Of a stretch of 10,474 nucleotides of DNA, positions 1 through 6,113 are shown one piece after another (within the stretch, counting starts at the first letter, position 1; every line of letters begins with the position of its first letter). The notes beneath the pieces are model-generated. The model saw nothing but the letters and a program-made list of their open reading frames with translations, was not told the DNA's origin and did not search any database. Made by a program: the position numbers and the translations under genes. The stretch comes from VGJV01 sp964646415. GTDB taxonomy: Bacteria > Patescibacteriota > Minisyncoccia > UBA6257 > 2-01-FULL-56-20. The stretch spans positions 1 through 10,474 of the forward strand of contig CAZYEL010000026.1 in NCBI GenBank assembly GCA_964646415.1, read 5' to 3'.

Positions 1-64
1 TATATTCAAACATTTCCTCGATATCTATTTTGGTTACGTTTCCCACTAATTACCATATTAAAAT

Positions 65-913
65 ATGAACAAAAAAATTATATTAGCAAGCCTAGTTTTG
101 TTTTCGGCGATTCCTATTTTGGCGTCTGCGATTGTATCTTACGGGATAGTTCAAAATGATGAGGTGCCCGCGAGAGAAGTCGTTTCTGGCAGTCCTTCAG
201 ATATCCCATACATCAGATCCTCGTTTAAGTTATACAAGGGTTGGAATCTAATTCCGTCGCCCGGAGAAGGAATTGCGGCACCAGAAAGAACAAAAGCTAT
301 ATTTTTTGGCTACCCAAGACAAATGGGTTGTGGCGTAAAGGAAAATGACTTTTCTGGTTATCAAGTCAAGTATATGTACGCTCATGTTCCAGGACGAGGA
401 TATATTGGAGGAAAAGTGAATTATAATAACAATGGTTTCGAATCGTCGGTTCAACAAGAATTTGAGAATGCAACACGAGCATTTTATTTATCTCCTGAGA
501 TGGGGGGTAATGATGGTATTTGGTCGTTTTACTTGACTTCTTGGTGGGTTTATTCCGATATCGAATGTGAATATCCGCTAGCACAAGTCGCGGTAAGAGA
601 TGTTGCTCGATATCAAGAAGGTCTAAAGAAAACTAAATTAGTCAAGGGATGGAATTTAATTTTCATGTCGCCCGGTTTTTATAATGACGATGTGAGGGAA
701 TTGATTGGGGGATGTAATGTGTTGCAAATTAATCAATGGGACCCAAGTACGCAAAAGTGGCAGTACTCATCTTCAGAATCACAACAGCAAGTCAATACTT
801 TCTTAAATACGGGAATAGACAAAAACAATCTATATACTCCTATGGTGGTGAAAGTTGCAGAAACATGCACTCTTGGACGATCTGCTACCGCTCCACCAGA
901 ATTACCAAACTAA
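65..913 (+). CDS. secreted protein with two KGWNLI motifs, function unknown
   Basis: A 282-residue protein with an N-terminal signal peptide: Lys at 3-4, a hydrophobic core at about 5-20, and an ASA site at 20-22 that fits signal peptidase I cleavage. No other membrane segment is visible, so it is probably secreted or loosely surface-bound. The motif K-x-x-KGWNLI-x(2,3)-SPG occurs twice (residues 55-67 and 191-204), suggesting two related beta-rich halves. GWNLI motifs are known from repeat domains of bacterial and archaeal surface proteins. Six cysteines lie after the signal peptide. The ATG has no Shine-Dalgarno; a weak promoter-like pair (TTGGTT 30-35, CATATT 54-59) would start transcription about at the ATG. 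Base composition is much more AT-rich than downstream genes, and the gene abuts a broken Nudix gene, so it may be acquired. The reading frame is convincing; the function is unknown. Confidence 0.75.
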   Translation: MNKKIILASLVLFSAIPILASAIVSYGIVQNDEVPAREVVSGSPSDIPYIRSSFKLYKGWNLIPSPGEGIAAPERTKAIFFGYPRQMGCGVKENDFSGYQVKYMYAHVPGRGYIGGKVNYNNNGFESSVQQEFENATRAFYLSPEMGGNDGIWSFYLTSWWVYSDIECEYPLAQVAVRDVARYQEGLKKTKLVKGWNLIFMSPGFYNDDVRELIGGCNVLQINQWDPSTQKWQYSSSESQQQVNTFLNTGIDKNNLYTPMVVKVAETCTLGRSATAPPELPN

Positions 914-939
914 AAAATATCAGGAAATAAAAGAATTAA

Positions 940-1173
940 TGGCAAGAGAAAACAGAACCGGTTTGGAACAGCTCCGAGTTACGGGAGGCAGACCTCGTTA
1001 TATACAAGACACATTACAACGGGCCATTTACGCCGGACCCGGTGGAAATTGAGAGAGTTGAATTTTTCACGCTCGAAGCAATTCAGAAGATGATTACGTC
1101 CGGTGCGAAGTTTCATCCGGAATTCGTTTTATCATGGGGTAAAGGAATCATCGCCCGGGCTGCAAAGAAGTAA
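940..1173 (+). pseudogene. C-terminal remnant of a Nudix hydrolase
   Basis: An open frame with no start codon at its head runs from just after a stop at 937-939 to a TAA at 1171-1173. From about 961 it reads like the C-terminal third of a Nudix hydrolase of the YfcD / IPP-isomerase-like type. A strand ending DLVIYKTHYNGPF starts at 991, followed by TPDPVEIERVEFFTLEAI and KFHPEFVLSWGKGII. The E-x-x-x-V-x-F-x-T-x-E-x-I pattern followed by a FHP-E element is typical there. The Nudix box (GX5EX7REUXEEXGU), which carries the metal-binding glutamates, should lie upstream but is absent in all plus-strand frames; the sequence there is the end of the AT-rich gene. The fragment therefore cannot be an active enzyme. 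The family call is from remembered consensus; deletion by insertion of the AT-rich segment is inference. Confidence 0.6.
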
Positions 1174-1196
1174 GACGCGCGAGGCAAGTTGCAAAA

Positions 1197-1225
1197 TTGA
1201 CTATTCCCCCTCTCCGGAATATAAA
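1197..1225 (+). promoter_or_regulatory. sigma70-type promoter of the small lipoprotein gene
   Basis: TTGACT (1197-1202) and TATAAA (1220-1225) are separated by exactly 17 bases, each matching the consensus at five of six positions. The start site would be near 1232, giving a leader of about 70 bases before the ATG at 1304. Its place between a dead Nudix fragment and a gene with a good ribosome site and its own terminator makes it the likely promoter of an autonomous unit. Confidence 0.65.
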
Positions 1226-1235
1226 TCCGGAATAG

Positions 1236-1260
1236 CCTTTCCGGACAGGAATCCGGAAGG
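1236..1260 (+). promoter_or_regulatory. leader hairpin with TCCGGA palindromes
   Basis: Directly after the predicted start site, CCTTTCCGG (1236-1244) pairs with CCGGAAGG (1253-1260) with one bulged T around an 8-base loop. TCCGGA, itself a palindrome, occurs four times between 1213 and 1257, and the outer arms TGACT..CCCCCT (from 1198) and AGGGGGAGTCA (1258-1268) are also complementary. No T-run follows, so it is not an intrinsic terminator. It could stabilise the mRNA 5' end or control translation. Confidence 0.45.
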
Positions 1261-1303
1261 GGGAGTCAGAAAAACTTAACCCTTAACCGAACTGGAGGCT
1301 AGT

Positions 1304-1453
1304 ATGATGAGGCGAGTGAAGCTTCTCTTGGCCATTGGGATTGTTGTGATGGGATGTGGCTGCGCAATGTTTCAACGGGGGGAGGTTACGTATTTCCCAG
1401 GGGAATACGAGGAAGGGGACCCGGGGATCTGCTTCGTCGGAAAGAAGTTCTAA
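1304..1453 (+). CDS. small lipoprotein, 49 residues, function unknown
   Basis: A short gene with textbook signals: GGAGG at 1294-1298, a 5-base spacer and ATG at 1304 (a second ATG follows at once). The product has a basic start (MMRRVK), a hydrophobic stretch at residues 7-16 and the lipobox V-M-G-C, so Cys18 would be lipidated after signal peptidase II cleavage; Cys20 is an alternative. The mature peptide is only about 32 residues, rich in Gly and acidic residues, with one further Cys (residue 43) and a basic tail. It has its own promoter and a strong terminator 17 bases after the stop, so it forms a monocistronic unit. Entericidin-like lipoproteins have a similar size, but I see no sequence match and do not assign a function. 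Confidence 0.7.
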   Translation: MMRRVKLLLAIGIVVMGCGCAMFQRGEVTYFPGEYEEGDPGICFVGKKF

Positions 1454-1469
1454 ACCGGGGTCCGAAGGG

Positions 1470-1510
1470 ACGTCCGCTCAAGCATCGGGTTTGAGCGGAC
1501 GTTATTTTTT
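1470..1510 (+). terminator. intrinsic terminator of the lipoprotein gene
   Basis: Perfect 12-bp stem: ACGTCCGCTCAA (1470-1481) pairs with TTGAGCGGACGT (1491-1502) around a 9-base loop, followed by TATTTTTT (1503-1510). The T-run lies on the plus-strand side only. The stem also sits just beyond the stop codon of the convergent minus-strand gene, but no T-run follows in that direction. Confidence 0.9.
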
Positions 1511-1732
1511 CGCCGTGCAGAAACGGCGCATGATTTCGTTCTCGTAGGAGCCGCTTGTGCAATACCTGGCGCGGAGTTCGCGGTCTATCGCGTCCGATTT
1601 GGCTTGTTTGAGCGCGGCGGCTTGTTCGACGGGGATGATAAAAACATAAAACCACGCAACGAATACGGCTATCATGAAGAGCACCATAACAAGCGCCGCT
1701 CCCAGTATCTTGATTACCGAAATAGGCCCCAT
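1502..1732 (-). CDS. small single-span membrane protein, function unknown
   Basis: Reads MGPISVIKILGAALVMVLFM at its start: 76 residues with a membrane segment at about 8-33, followed by a charged helical stretch (34-55, rich in Ala, Lys, Glu, Asp) and a tail with two cysteines (58 and 72). The frame stays open further upstream to 1915, but that extension lies antisense to the start of recO and has low-quality composition, so I choose the ATG at 1730-1732. No clear Shine-Dalgarno (AAAAGAA precedes the ATG). An extended -10 (TGC-TATAGT) lies on this strand in the inverted repeat just upstream. It converges on the lipoprotein gene, its stop codon overlapping the end of that gene's terminator. 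The family is not recognised; the membrane segment is the main support. Confidence 0.6.
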   Translation of the reverse strand: MGPISVIKILGAALVMVLFMIAVFVAWFYVFIIPVEQAAALKQAKSDAIDRELRARYCTSGSYENEIMRRFCTAKK

Positions 1733-1736
1733 TTCT

Positions 1737-1756
1737 TTTGCTATAACTATAGCAAA
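1737..1756. promoter_or_regulatory. perfect inverted repeat between divergent genes
   Basis: TTTGCTAT (1737-1744), AACT, ATAGCAAA (1749-1756) is a perfect 8-bp inverted repeat with a 4-base centre. It begins five bases from the minus-strand start codon at 1732 and ends 28 bases before recO. Read on either strand it contains an extended -10-like string (TGC-TATAAC on plus, TGC-TATAGT on minus). It may be a pair of facing promoters or an operator; which one cannot be decided from sequence. Confidence 0.45.
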
Positions 1757-1769
1757 CTCGCCCGGCGAA

Positions 1770-1778
1770 TGGTAAAAT
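1770..1778 (+). promoter_or_regulatory. extended -10 promoter of recO
   Basis: TG-G-TAAAAT matches an extended -10 element and ends six bases before the recO ATG, placing the expected start site at the ATG itself. No -35 box and no Shine-Dalgarno are visible, so the mRNA would be leaderless. Confidence 0.45.
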
Positions 1779-1784
1779 AAGACA

Positions 1785-2273
1785 ATGGAGGAATACGGAG
1801 GCGAGGCGATTGTCCTGCGGCGGGAGTCGCAAGGCGAAGCGGACAGCCGCATCTCGCTTTTTCTGAAGCGGTACGGAAAGCTCACCGCGAAAGCGAAAAG
1901 CGCAAGGAAAATCACTTCAAAACTTTCCGCGCATCTTGAGCCGGGGATGGTGTCCGAGGTGCGCCTCGTGGAGAAAAACGATTTGCATGTCGTGGACGCT
2001 TTGAAAACAACGCGCCTTCCGGTCGCGCTTCCCGACCTTTATTTTTTGGACAGGTTGCTTGGGGAAGCGGACCCCGACCCGGCGCTTTGGCAGATGGTCC
2101 GGAGCGGGCGTTTTTCGTGGGAGAGCGCCCTCACAACACTCGGATGGGACCCGCGGGAGGCGGCGTGCGGGGCGTGTAGCGGGATGCCTGCCGCGTTTCA
2201 CATCGGGAAACAGGACTTCTTTTGCGCTTCATGCGCGGCGGGTGGATTGAACAGAGAAATGATACGATTATAA
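1785..2273 (+). CDS. recO: DNA repair protein RecO (short form)
   Basis: RecO mediates loading of RecA on single-stranded DNA with RecR in the RecFOR pathway. The N-terminal OB fold is recognisable: EAIVLRRES at 7-15, GEADSRISLFLKRYGKLTAKAKSARK at 17-42 in pieces, SKLSAHLEPG at 45-54 and a strand pattern to about 72. The C-terminal zinc finger is present as C128-x2-C131 and C147-x2-C150. The product is 162 residues against roughly 230-260 in model bacteria; the shortfall lies in the helical domain between about 75 and 125. The start is the ATG at 1785, with no Shine-Dalgarno and a -10 box six bases upstream. The stop TAA is one base before the next gene. The OB and zinc signatures make the assignment firm; whether the reduced helical part still binds its partners is unknown. 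Confidence 0.85.
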   Translation: MEEYGGEAIVLRRESQGEADSRISLFLKRYGKLTAKAKSARKITSKLSAHLEPGMVSEVRLVEKNDLHVVDALKTTRLPVALPDLYFLDRLLGEADPDPALWQMVRSGRFSWESALTTLGWDPREAACGACSGMPAAFHIGKQDFFCASCAAGGLNREMIRL

Positions 2274-2274
2274 T

Positions 2275-4065
2275 ATGCTGCGGAATACTTCGCCTTGGGA
2301 GGACGACGAAAATCTCCCCGTCCATGCGCAGGAAACCCCTTTCCATATCTGGAAAGCGGTGCTTGGCGCAATCGTGGTGCTTGCCGTCGGCGCGGGCGTG
2401 TACGGATACATCCTTTTCAACCGGACGCCGGAAGTAAAAGTGTCCGCGGTTTTTGAAACGCCTCCGCAACCGCTTCTCGGGGAACCGTTCTCTCTTTCTC
2501 TTTCCGTTGCCAACCAGTCGGACAACGTGCTGCATGGAGCGAAGCTTTCTTTTTTTCTCCCGCAGGACGTGGTGTTCGTGGGGGAATGGAGCAACGAGCG
2601 GGTGCACGACGAGATTCTTGGTACGCTCGGGCCGGGGAGCGTCGTGCAGCGCACCATCAGCGTGATGGCGATGGGACAGGCAAAAACAGTGCGCCAGATC
2701 CGTTCCGAGTTCGTATATTCGACCACTCCCGAGGGGCGCGTGCAGTTCGAGCGCGATACGGTTGCGGATGTGCAGGTAGGGGAGCCCGCAATCACCCTCA
2801 CGCTTGAGGCGCCGCAACAGGCGGTGAACGGAGAGGCGTTCACGACAACCGTGAAATACAAAAATGCGAGCCGCCAGGATTTCAAGAACGTGCGGCTCCG
2901 GTTCTCGCGCCCGGAGATATTCCGTTTCCAGAAGGCGAGCACGGAACCGGCGTCGCGGGCAAACGACATGTGGGACCTCGGCGTGCTCAAGGCGGGCGCG
3001 GAAGGCAAGGTTTTGATAGACGGAATTGTGGTGGGGCCGGAGGGGTCTTTTTTCACCGTTTCCGGGAGCATCAGCGCCGACTTTCTTGGCGAGTCAAAGG
3101 AGCTTGCCGCGCAGTCCGCGTCGCTTACCATAGCAACCTCGCCGCTTTCGGTGTCGGTGACCGTGAACGGCGGGACGAATTATATTGCGGGAATCGGCGA
3201 TACGCTCCAGTACACGGTTGCGTACCGCAACAATTCCACCGCCCCGTTCCACGGCATCGCGGTGCGTGCGCGCCTTATCGGGGGATTGTTCGACTACTCC
3301 ACCGTACGCTCGGGGGGCTCGTTCAATTCATTGACGAACACGCTGACGTGGATTGCCGCGAACGCGCCCGAGCTCGAGAATCTCGGCCCGGGACAGGAAG
3401 GAACGCTTACTTTCAATATCCAGCTCAAGCCCGCGTTTCCCATCAGCCGCGTGAGCGACAAGAACTATATGCTCAAAGCGGAGGCGCGCGTGGAATCCCC
3501 CACCGTTCCCAGCGGCATTGCGGCATTGAGCACCGTTTCGCTCGCGACTCTCGAGACGAAGGTGAAGGGCATGGTTGCCCTGCGTGCAAAGGCGCTGTGG
3601 CGCGATGCGGCGTGGGGAATCTTGAACGACGGGCCGTATCCGCCGAAGCTCAATCAGCCGACACAGTATACGATTCACTGGATTGTCACCAACTACTCGA
3701 CGGACATAGGCGCGGTGCGCATGGAGGCATTTTTGCAGTCCGGCGCAAAATTCATCGGCAAGGCAAAGAGCACGGTTGCCACGCTTCCGCAGTACGACGC
3801 GACAACCGGGCGCGTCACGTGGGACATTCCCACCATTGCCGCGACGAGGGGAGTGCTCGGGGCGCCCGTAGAAGGAGTGTTTCAGATTGAAGCCACGCCG
3901 TCGGTGACCCAGATCGGGCAGGATGTTGTTCTTACGGGCCCGGTGCGTCTTCAGGCGAATGATTTGTTCACCGGTACGGCGCTTGAGAGCACGGTTGAGG
4001 CGCTCACGACTGCGCTTCCGGAGGACGCGACGATTCAACTAAGGGACAGGCGGGTGCAAAATTAG
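2275..4065 (+). CDS. membrane-anchored protein of four DUF11-like Ig domains
   Basis: 596 residues. A short acidic cytoplasmic end (1-26) is followed by one transmembrane segment (about 28-48), leaving the rest outside the cell. I see four beta-sandwich repeats, roughly 55-168, 172-287, 290-427 and 433-578. Each has the order: hydrophobic strand, a G-E/D or Q-P turn, a strand ending in a N-x-S motif (ANQS 79-82, KNAS 197-199, RNNS 319-321, TNYS 472-475), then the G-A/V-x-L-x-x-x-L strand. This resembles DUF11 / CARDB-type adhesion or scaffold domains of surface proteins. No LPXTG or second membrane segment is seen. It starts one base after recO and is probably co-transcribed with it; an extended -10-like TGA-TACGAT ends six bases before the ATG and may give a second start. 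The role is probably envelope scaffold or attachment; this is inference from architecture. Confidence 0.8.
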   Translation: MLRNTSPWEDDENLPVHAQETPFHIWKAVLGAIVVLAVGAGVYGYILFNRTPEVKVSAVFETPPQPLLGEPFSLSLSVANQSDNVLHGAKLSFFLPQDVVFVGEWSNERVHDEILGTLGPGSVVQRTISVMAMGQAKTVRQIRSEFVYSTTPEGRVQFERDTVADVQVGEPAITLTLEAPQQAVNGEAFTTTVKYKNASRQDFKNVRLRFSRPEIFRFQKASTEPASRANDMWDLGVLKAGAEGKVLIDGIVVGPEGSFFTVSGSISADFLGESKELAAQSASLTIATSPLSVSVTVNGGTNYIAGIGDTLQYTVAYRNNSTAPFHGIAVRARLIGGLFDYSTVRSGGSFNSLTNTLTWIAANAPELENLGPGQEGTLTFNIQLKPAFPISRVSDKNYMLKAEARVESPTVPSGIAALSTVSLATLETKVKGMVALRAKALWRDAAWGILNDGPYPPKLNQPTQYTIHWIVTNYSTDIGAVRMEAFLQSGAKFIGKAKSTVATLPQYDATTGRVTWDIPTIAATRGVLGAPVEGVFQIEATPSVTQIGQDVVLTGPVRLQANDLFTGTALESTVEALTTALPEDATIQLRDRRVQN

Positions 4066-4090
4066 CCATTAACCAATAGTTACTAGCGAC

Positions 4091-5935
4091 GTGGAAGGAA
4101 AAACAAGAAGCTGCCAAAACTGTAAGGAGTCTTTCGTTGCTGAAGCCGAAGACTTGGCGTTTTACGAAAAGATGAAAGTCCCGCCGCCGACCTTCTGCTG
4201 GCTTTGCCGTGCCCAGCGGCGGATGGCGTTCCGGAACGAGCGGATTCTTTACAAGCGGAAGAGCGATTTTTCTGGGAAAGATATTTTCAGTATGTACGCC
4301 CCCGCCTCCGTTGAAACTACGGCGGGCAAGCCCGATTCCGCCGACGCTAGAGCTTTGGCGGACAAGTCTGGCTATAAGGTGTATGAACGGGACGTGTGGG
4401 TGAGCGACTCGTGGGACCCGCTCTCGTATGGGCGCGAGTATGATTTTAGCCGCCCTTTTTTTGAGCAGTTCAACGAGCTGCTCCACGAGGTGCCGCTCAA
4501 GAATCTGAATGTGGTGAACGGCGTGCGGAGCGATTACAGTAACAACTTCACCGACCCGAAGAATTGCTACTTGTGTTTCAACGGCAACAATTCCGAGGAT
4601 TGCATGTACAGCCATGGACTCACGCAGTGCCGCGACTGCGTGGATGTGTCGCACCTCGCAAAGAGCGAATCCTGCTACGACTGTTTTTGGGTGACCTCCG
4701 GAAGCAGAAACATCGGTTGCGTGAACTGCGAGAACTCTTTCAATATGTGGTTTTCGAAGAACTGCGCGGGGTGTTCGGATTGTGTGGGGTGTGTGGGGCT
4801 CCGCAAGAAGCAATACTGTATATGGAACGAGCAGTATTCGAAAGAGGAGTATCTGGCGAAGCTCAAAGAGATTAATCTTGGTTCATACGCACAGTTCCAA
4901 AAAATAAAGGCGCAGGCAAAGGAGTTTTGGCTGAAGTTTCCGAATAAATTCCTGGAGGGGCTCCACAACGCGCGCGTGAGCGGGAACTATATTGACCAAT
5001 CGAAGAATGTCCATAATTCGTTCCTCGTGCGCGAAGGAGAAAATCTGAAGTTTTGCCAATATCTTCAGGAAACGCCGGGTTCGAAAGATTGCTATGACTG
5101 GTCCATTTGGGGAGACAACGGGCAGCTCATGTACGAGTGCCACGCCTGCGGCATCGGCACGCAGAACGTGAAGTTCTGCCTTTTCACGCAGGAGGATGCG
5201 CATGACGTCGAGTATTCGATGGTGTGCAGCGGCGCGAGCTATCTCTTTGGGTGCGTGGGCGTGCGGAAGAAGCAGTATTGTATTTTGAACAAGCAGTACA
5301 CAAAAGATGAGTATGAGAAATTGAGAATAAGGATAATCGAGCAGATGAATGCGATGCCCTATACGGACAAGGCGGGGAGAGTGTACAGATATGGCGAATT
5401 TTTCCCGGTGGAGTTAAGTCCGGTGGGATACAATGAGTCCATGGCACAGGAATATTTTCCGCTCGGGAAGGAAGAGATAATTGCGCAGGGATATGCATGG
5501 CGCGATACTGCCGCGCGGGACTATAAAGTTACGAAGCGGCCCGACGAGTTGCCGGACGGCATCGGCGAAGTTCCGGACACGATTGTGAACGAAGTGATTG
5601 CGTGCGCCCACGGGGGAGCGTGCAACCAGCTTTGCACGACCGCGTTCCGGGTTCTTCCCGATGAACTTACCTTTTACCGCAAACTTGGCGTACCCCTGCC
5701 GCGGCTTTGCCATAACTGTCGGACGTTTGAGCGTCTCGCGCAGCGGACGGGACTCCAGCTCTATCCGCGCGCATGCGAATGTGCCGGGACAAAATCGAAG
5801 AACGGCGCCTATGCGAATACCGCGGTGCACTCCCATGGCGCGAGTTCGTGCCTCAACCAATTCGAGACAGCATATGGACCTGACCGGAAGGAGATTGTGT
5901 ATTGCGAGCAATGTTACCAATTGGAGGTTGTCTAG
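4091..5935 (+). CDS. large cysteine-rich multi-zinc-ribbon protein, function unknown
   Basis: 614 residues with no signal peptide or membrane segment, so cytoplasmic. The GTG at 4091 is the only usable start after an in-frame stop at 4070; a later ATG would cut the first zinc module. Module A (8-45) has C8-x2-C11-x24-C36-x2-C39 and reappears near the C-terminus as C511-x3-C515-x24-C540-x2-C543, with shared LAFY/LTFY, KV/KLGVP and P-x-x-C-x-x-C-R. Between them are two cysteine-rich repeat regions (about 145-255 and 300-415), each ending in GCVG-L/V-RKKQYCI followed by an E/K-QY-S/T-KEEY helix; the two copies are 154 residues apart. A last ribbon (about 565-612) ends CEQCYQLEVV. Residues 72-94 look inserted. 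I associate this family with Parcubacteria, where it is uncharacterised. Metal binding is likely; nucleic-acid or protein binding is a guess. It follows the Ig-domain gene by 25 bases and precedes a large palindrome. Confidence 0.85.
   Translation: MEGKTRSCQNCKESFVAEAEDLAFYEKMKVPPPTFCWLCRAQRRMAFRNERILYKRKSDFSGKDIFSMYAPASVETTAGKPDSADARALADKSGYKVYERDVWVSDSWDPLSYGREYDFSRPFFEQFNELLHEVPLKNLNVVNGVRSDYSNNFTDPKNCYLCFNGNNSEDCMYSHGLTQCRDCVDVSHLAKSESCYDCFWVTSGSRNIGCVNCENSFNMWFSKNCAGCSDCVGCVGLRKKQYCIWNEQYSKEEYLAKLKEINLGSYAQFQKIKAQAKEFWLKFPNKFLEGLHNARVSGNYIDQSKNVHNSFLVREGENLKFCQYLQETPGSKDCYDWSIWGDNGQLMYECHACGIGTQNVKFCLFTQEDAHDVEYSMVCSGASYLFGCVGVRKKQYCILNKQYTKDEYEKLRIRIIEQMNAMPYTDKAGRVYRYGEFFPVELSPVGYNESMAQEYFPLGKEEIIAQGYAWRDTAARDYKVTKRPDELPDGIGEVPDTIVNEVIACAHGGACNQLCTTAFRVLPDELTFYRKLGVPLPRLCHNCRTFERLAQRTGLQLYPRACECAGTKSKNGAYANTAVHSHGASSCLNQFETAYGPDRKEIVYCEQCYQLEVV
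4302..4366. repeat. hairpin-rich palindromic element inside the cysteine-rich gene
   Basis: Three consecutive hairpins lie in frame in the gene. CC-T-CCGT (4305-4311) pairs with ACGG-C-GG (4319-4325). CGGGC (4323-4327) faces GCCCG (4330-4334). TCCGCC (4337-4342) pairs with GGCGGA (4357-4362), with a second inner stem GCT-AG-AGC (4346-4353). The 14-mer CTACGGCGGGCAAG (4317-4330) recurs as CTTTGGCGGACAAG (4353-4366), 11 of 14 identical, so the element looks like two related units. It encodes residues about 72-94, rich in Ala, Asp, Ser and Thr, breaking what otherwise reads as a continuous SMYAP..YKVYERDVW stretch. Confidence 0.6.
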
Positions 5936-5953
5936 ACTAGCGAGGAATGACTT

Positions 5954-5993
5954 TCCTTTATGGAACCATTCGCGCGAATGGTTCCATAAAGGA
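5954..5993. repeat. perfect 40-bp palindrome between operons
   Basis: The 20 bases from 5954 (TCCTTTATGGAACCATTCGC) are exactly the reverse complement of the next 20 (5974-5993); the symmetry stops at both outer ends. It starts 18 bases after the stop of the cysteine-rich gene and lies about 80 bases before the glyQS promoter. RNA from either strand would form a very stable hairpin with a CGCG tip. No T-run follows on either side, so it is not a standard intrinsic terminator, though its position suggests a role in 3'-end formation or protection. It may also be a mobile palindrome or a protein-binding site. Confidence 0.9.
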
Positions 5994-6072
5994 CGAGTTT
6001 GGAATAACGCTTCTCATTCATCCATCTATACGAAGGGGTAAATGAGGTGATAAGTACTGTGAGGTTTGGGAG

Positions 6073-6101
6073 TTGAGAATGCGGCGCAGGGGAGGTAGAA
6101 T
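6073..6101 (+). promoter_or_regulatory. sigma70-type promoter of glyQS
   Basis: TTGAGA (6073-6078) and TAGAAT (6096-6101) are separated by 17 bases. Transcription would start near 6107-6109, only 5-7 bases before the glyQS ATG at 6114. The GGAGGT at 6091-6096 lies in the spacer and -10 box and would not be in the mRNA, so it cannot act as a ribosome site for this transcript. Confidence 0.6.
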
Positions 6102-6113
6102 GGAACAATCGAA

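Noticed and set aside
1386..1832. 148-residue minus-strand frame across the lipoprotein, terminator and recO start
   Set aside because: It crosses a strong terminator and three better-supported genes and resembles no protein.
1733..1915. Upstream extension of the minus-strand membrane gene to 137 residues
   Set aside because: It lies antisense to the start of recO, has Arg/Ser-rich shadow composition, and the internal ATG at 1732 directly precedes the membrane segment.
2247..2274. TTGAAC-N16-TATAAT just before the Ig-domain start codon
   Set aside because: A near-perfect promoter by sequence, but its start site would fall inside the coding region after the ATG; TATAAT here is also part of the recO stop region. 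The extended -10 at 2260-2268 fits better.
2268..3131. Long minus-strand open frames opposite the Ig-domain gene
   Set aside because: Antisense to a gene with clear domain repeats; Ser/Arg/Pro-rich composition and no recognisable motifs.
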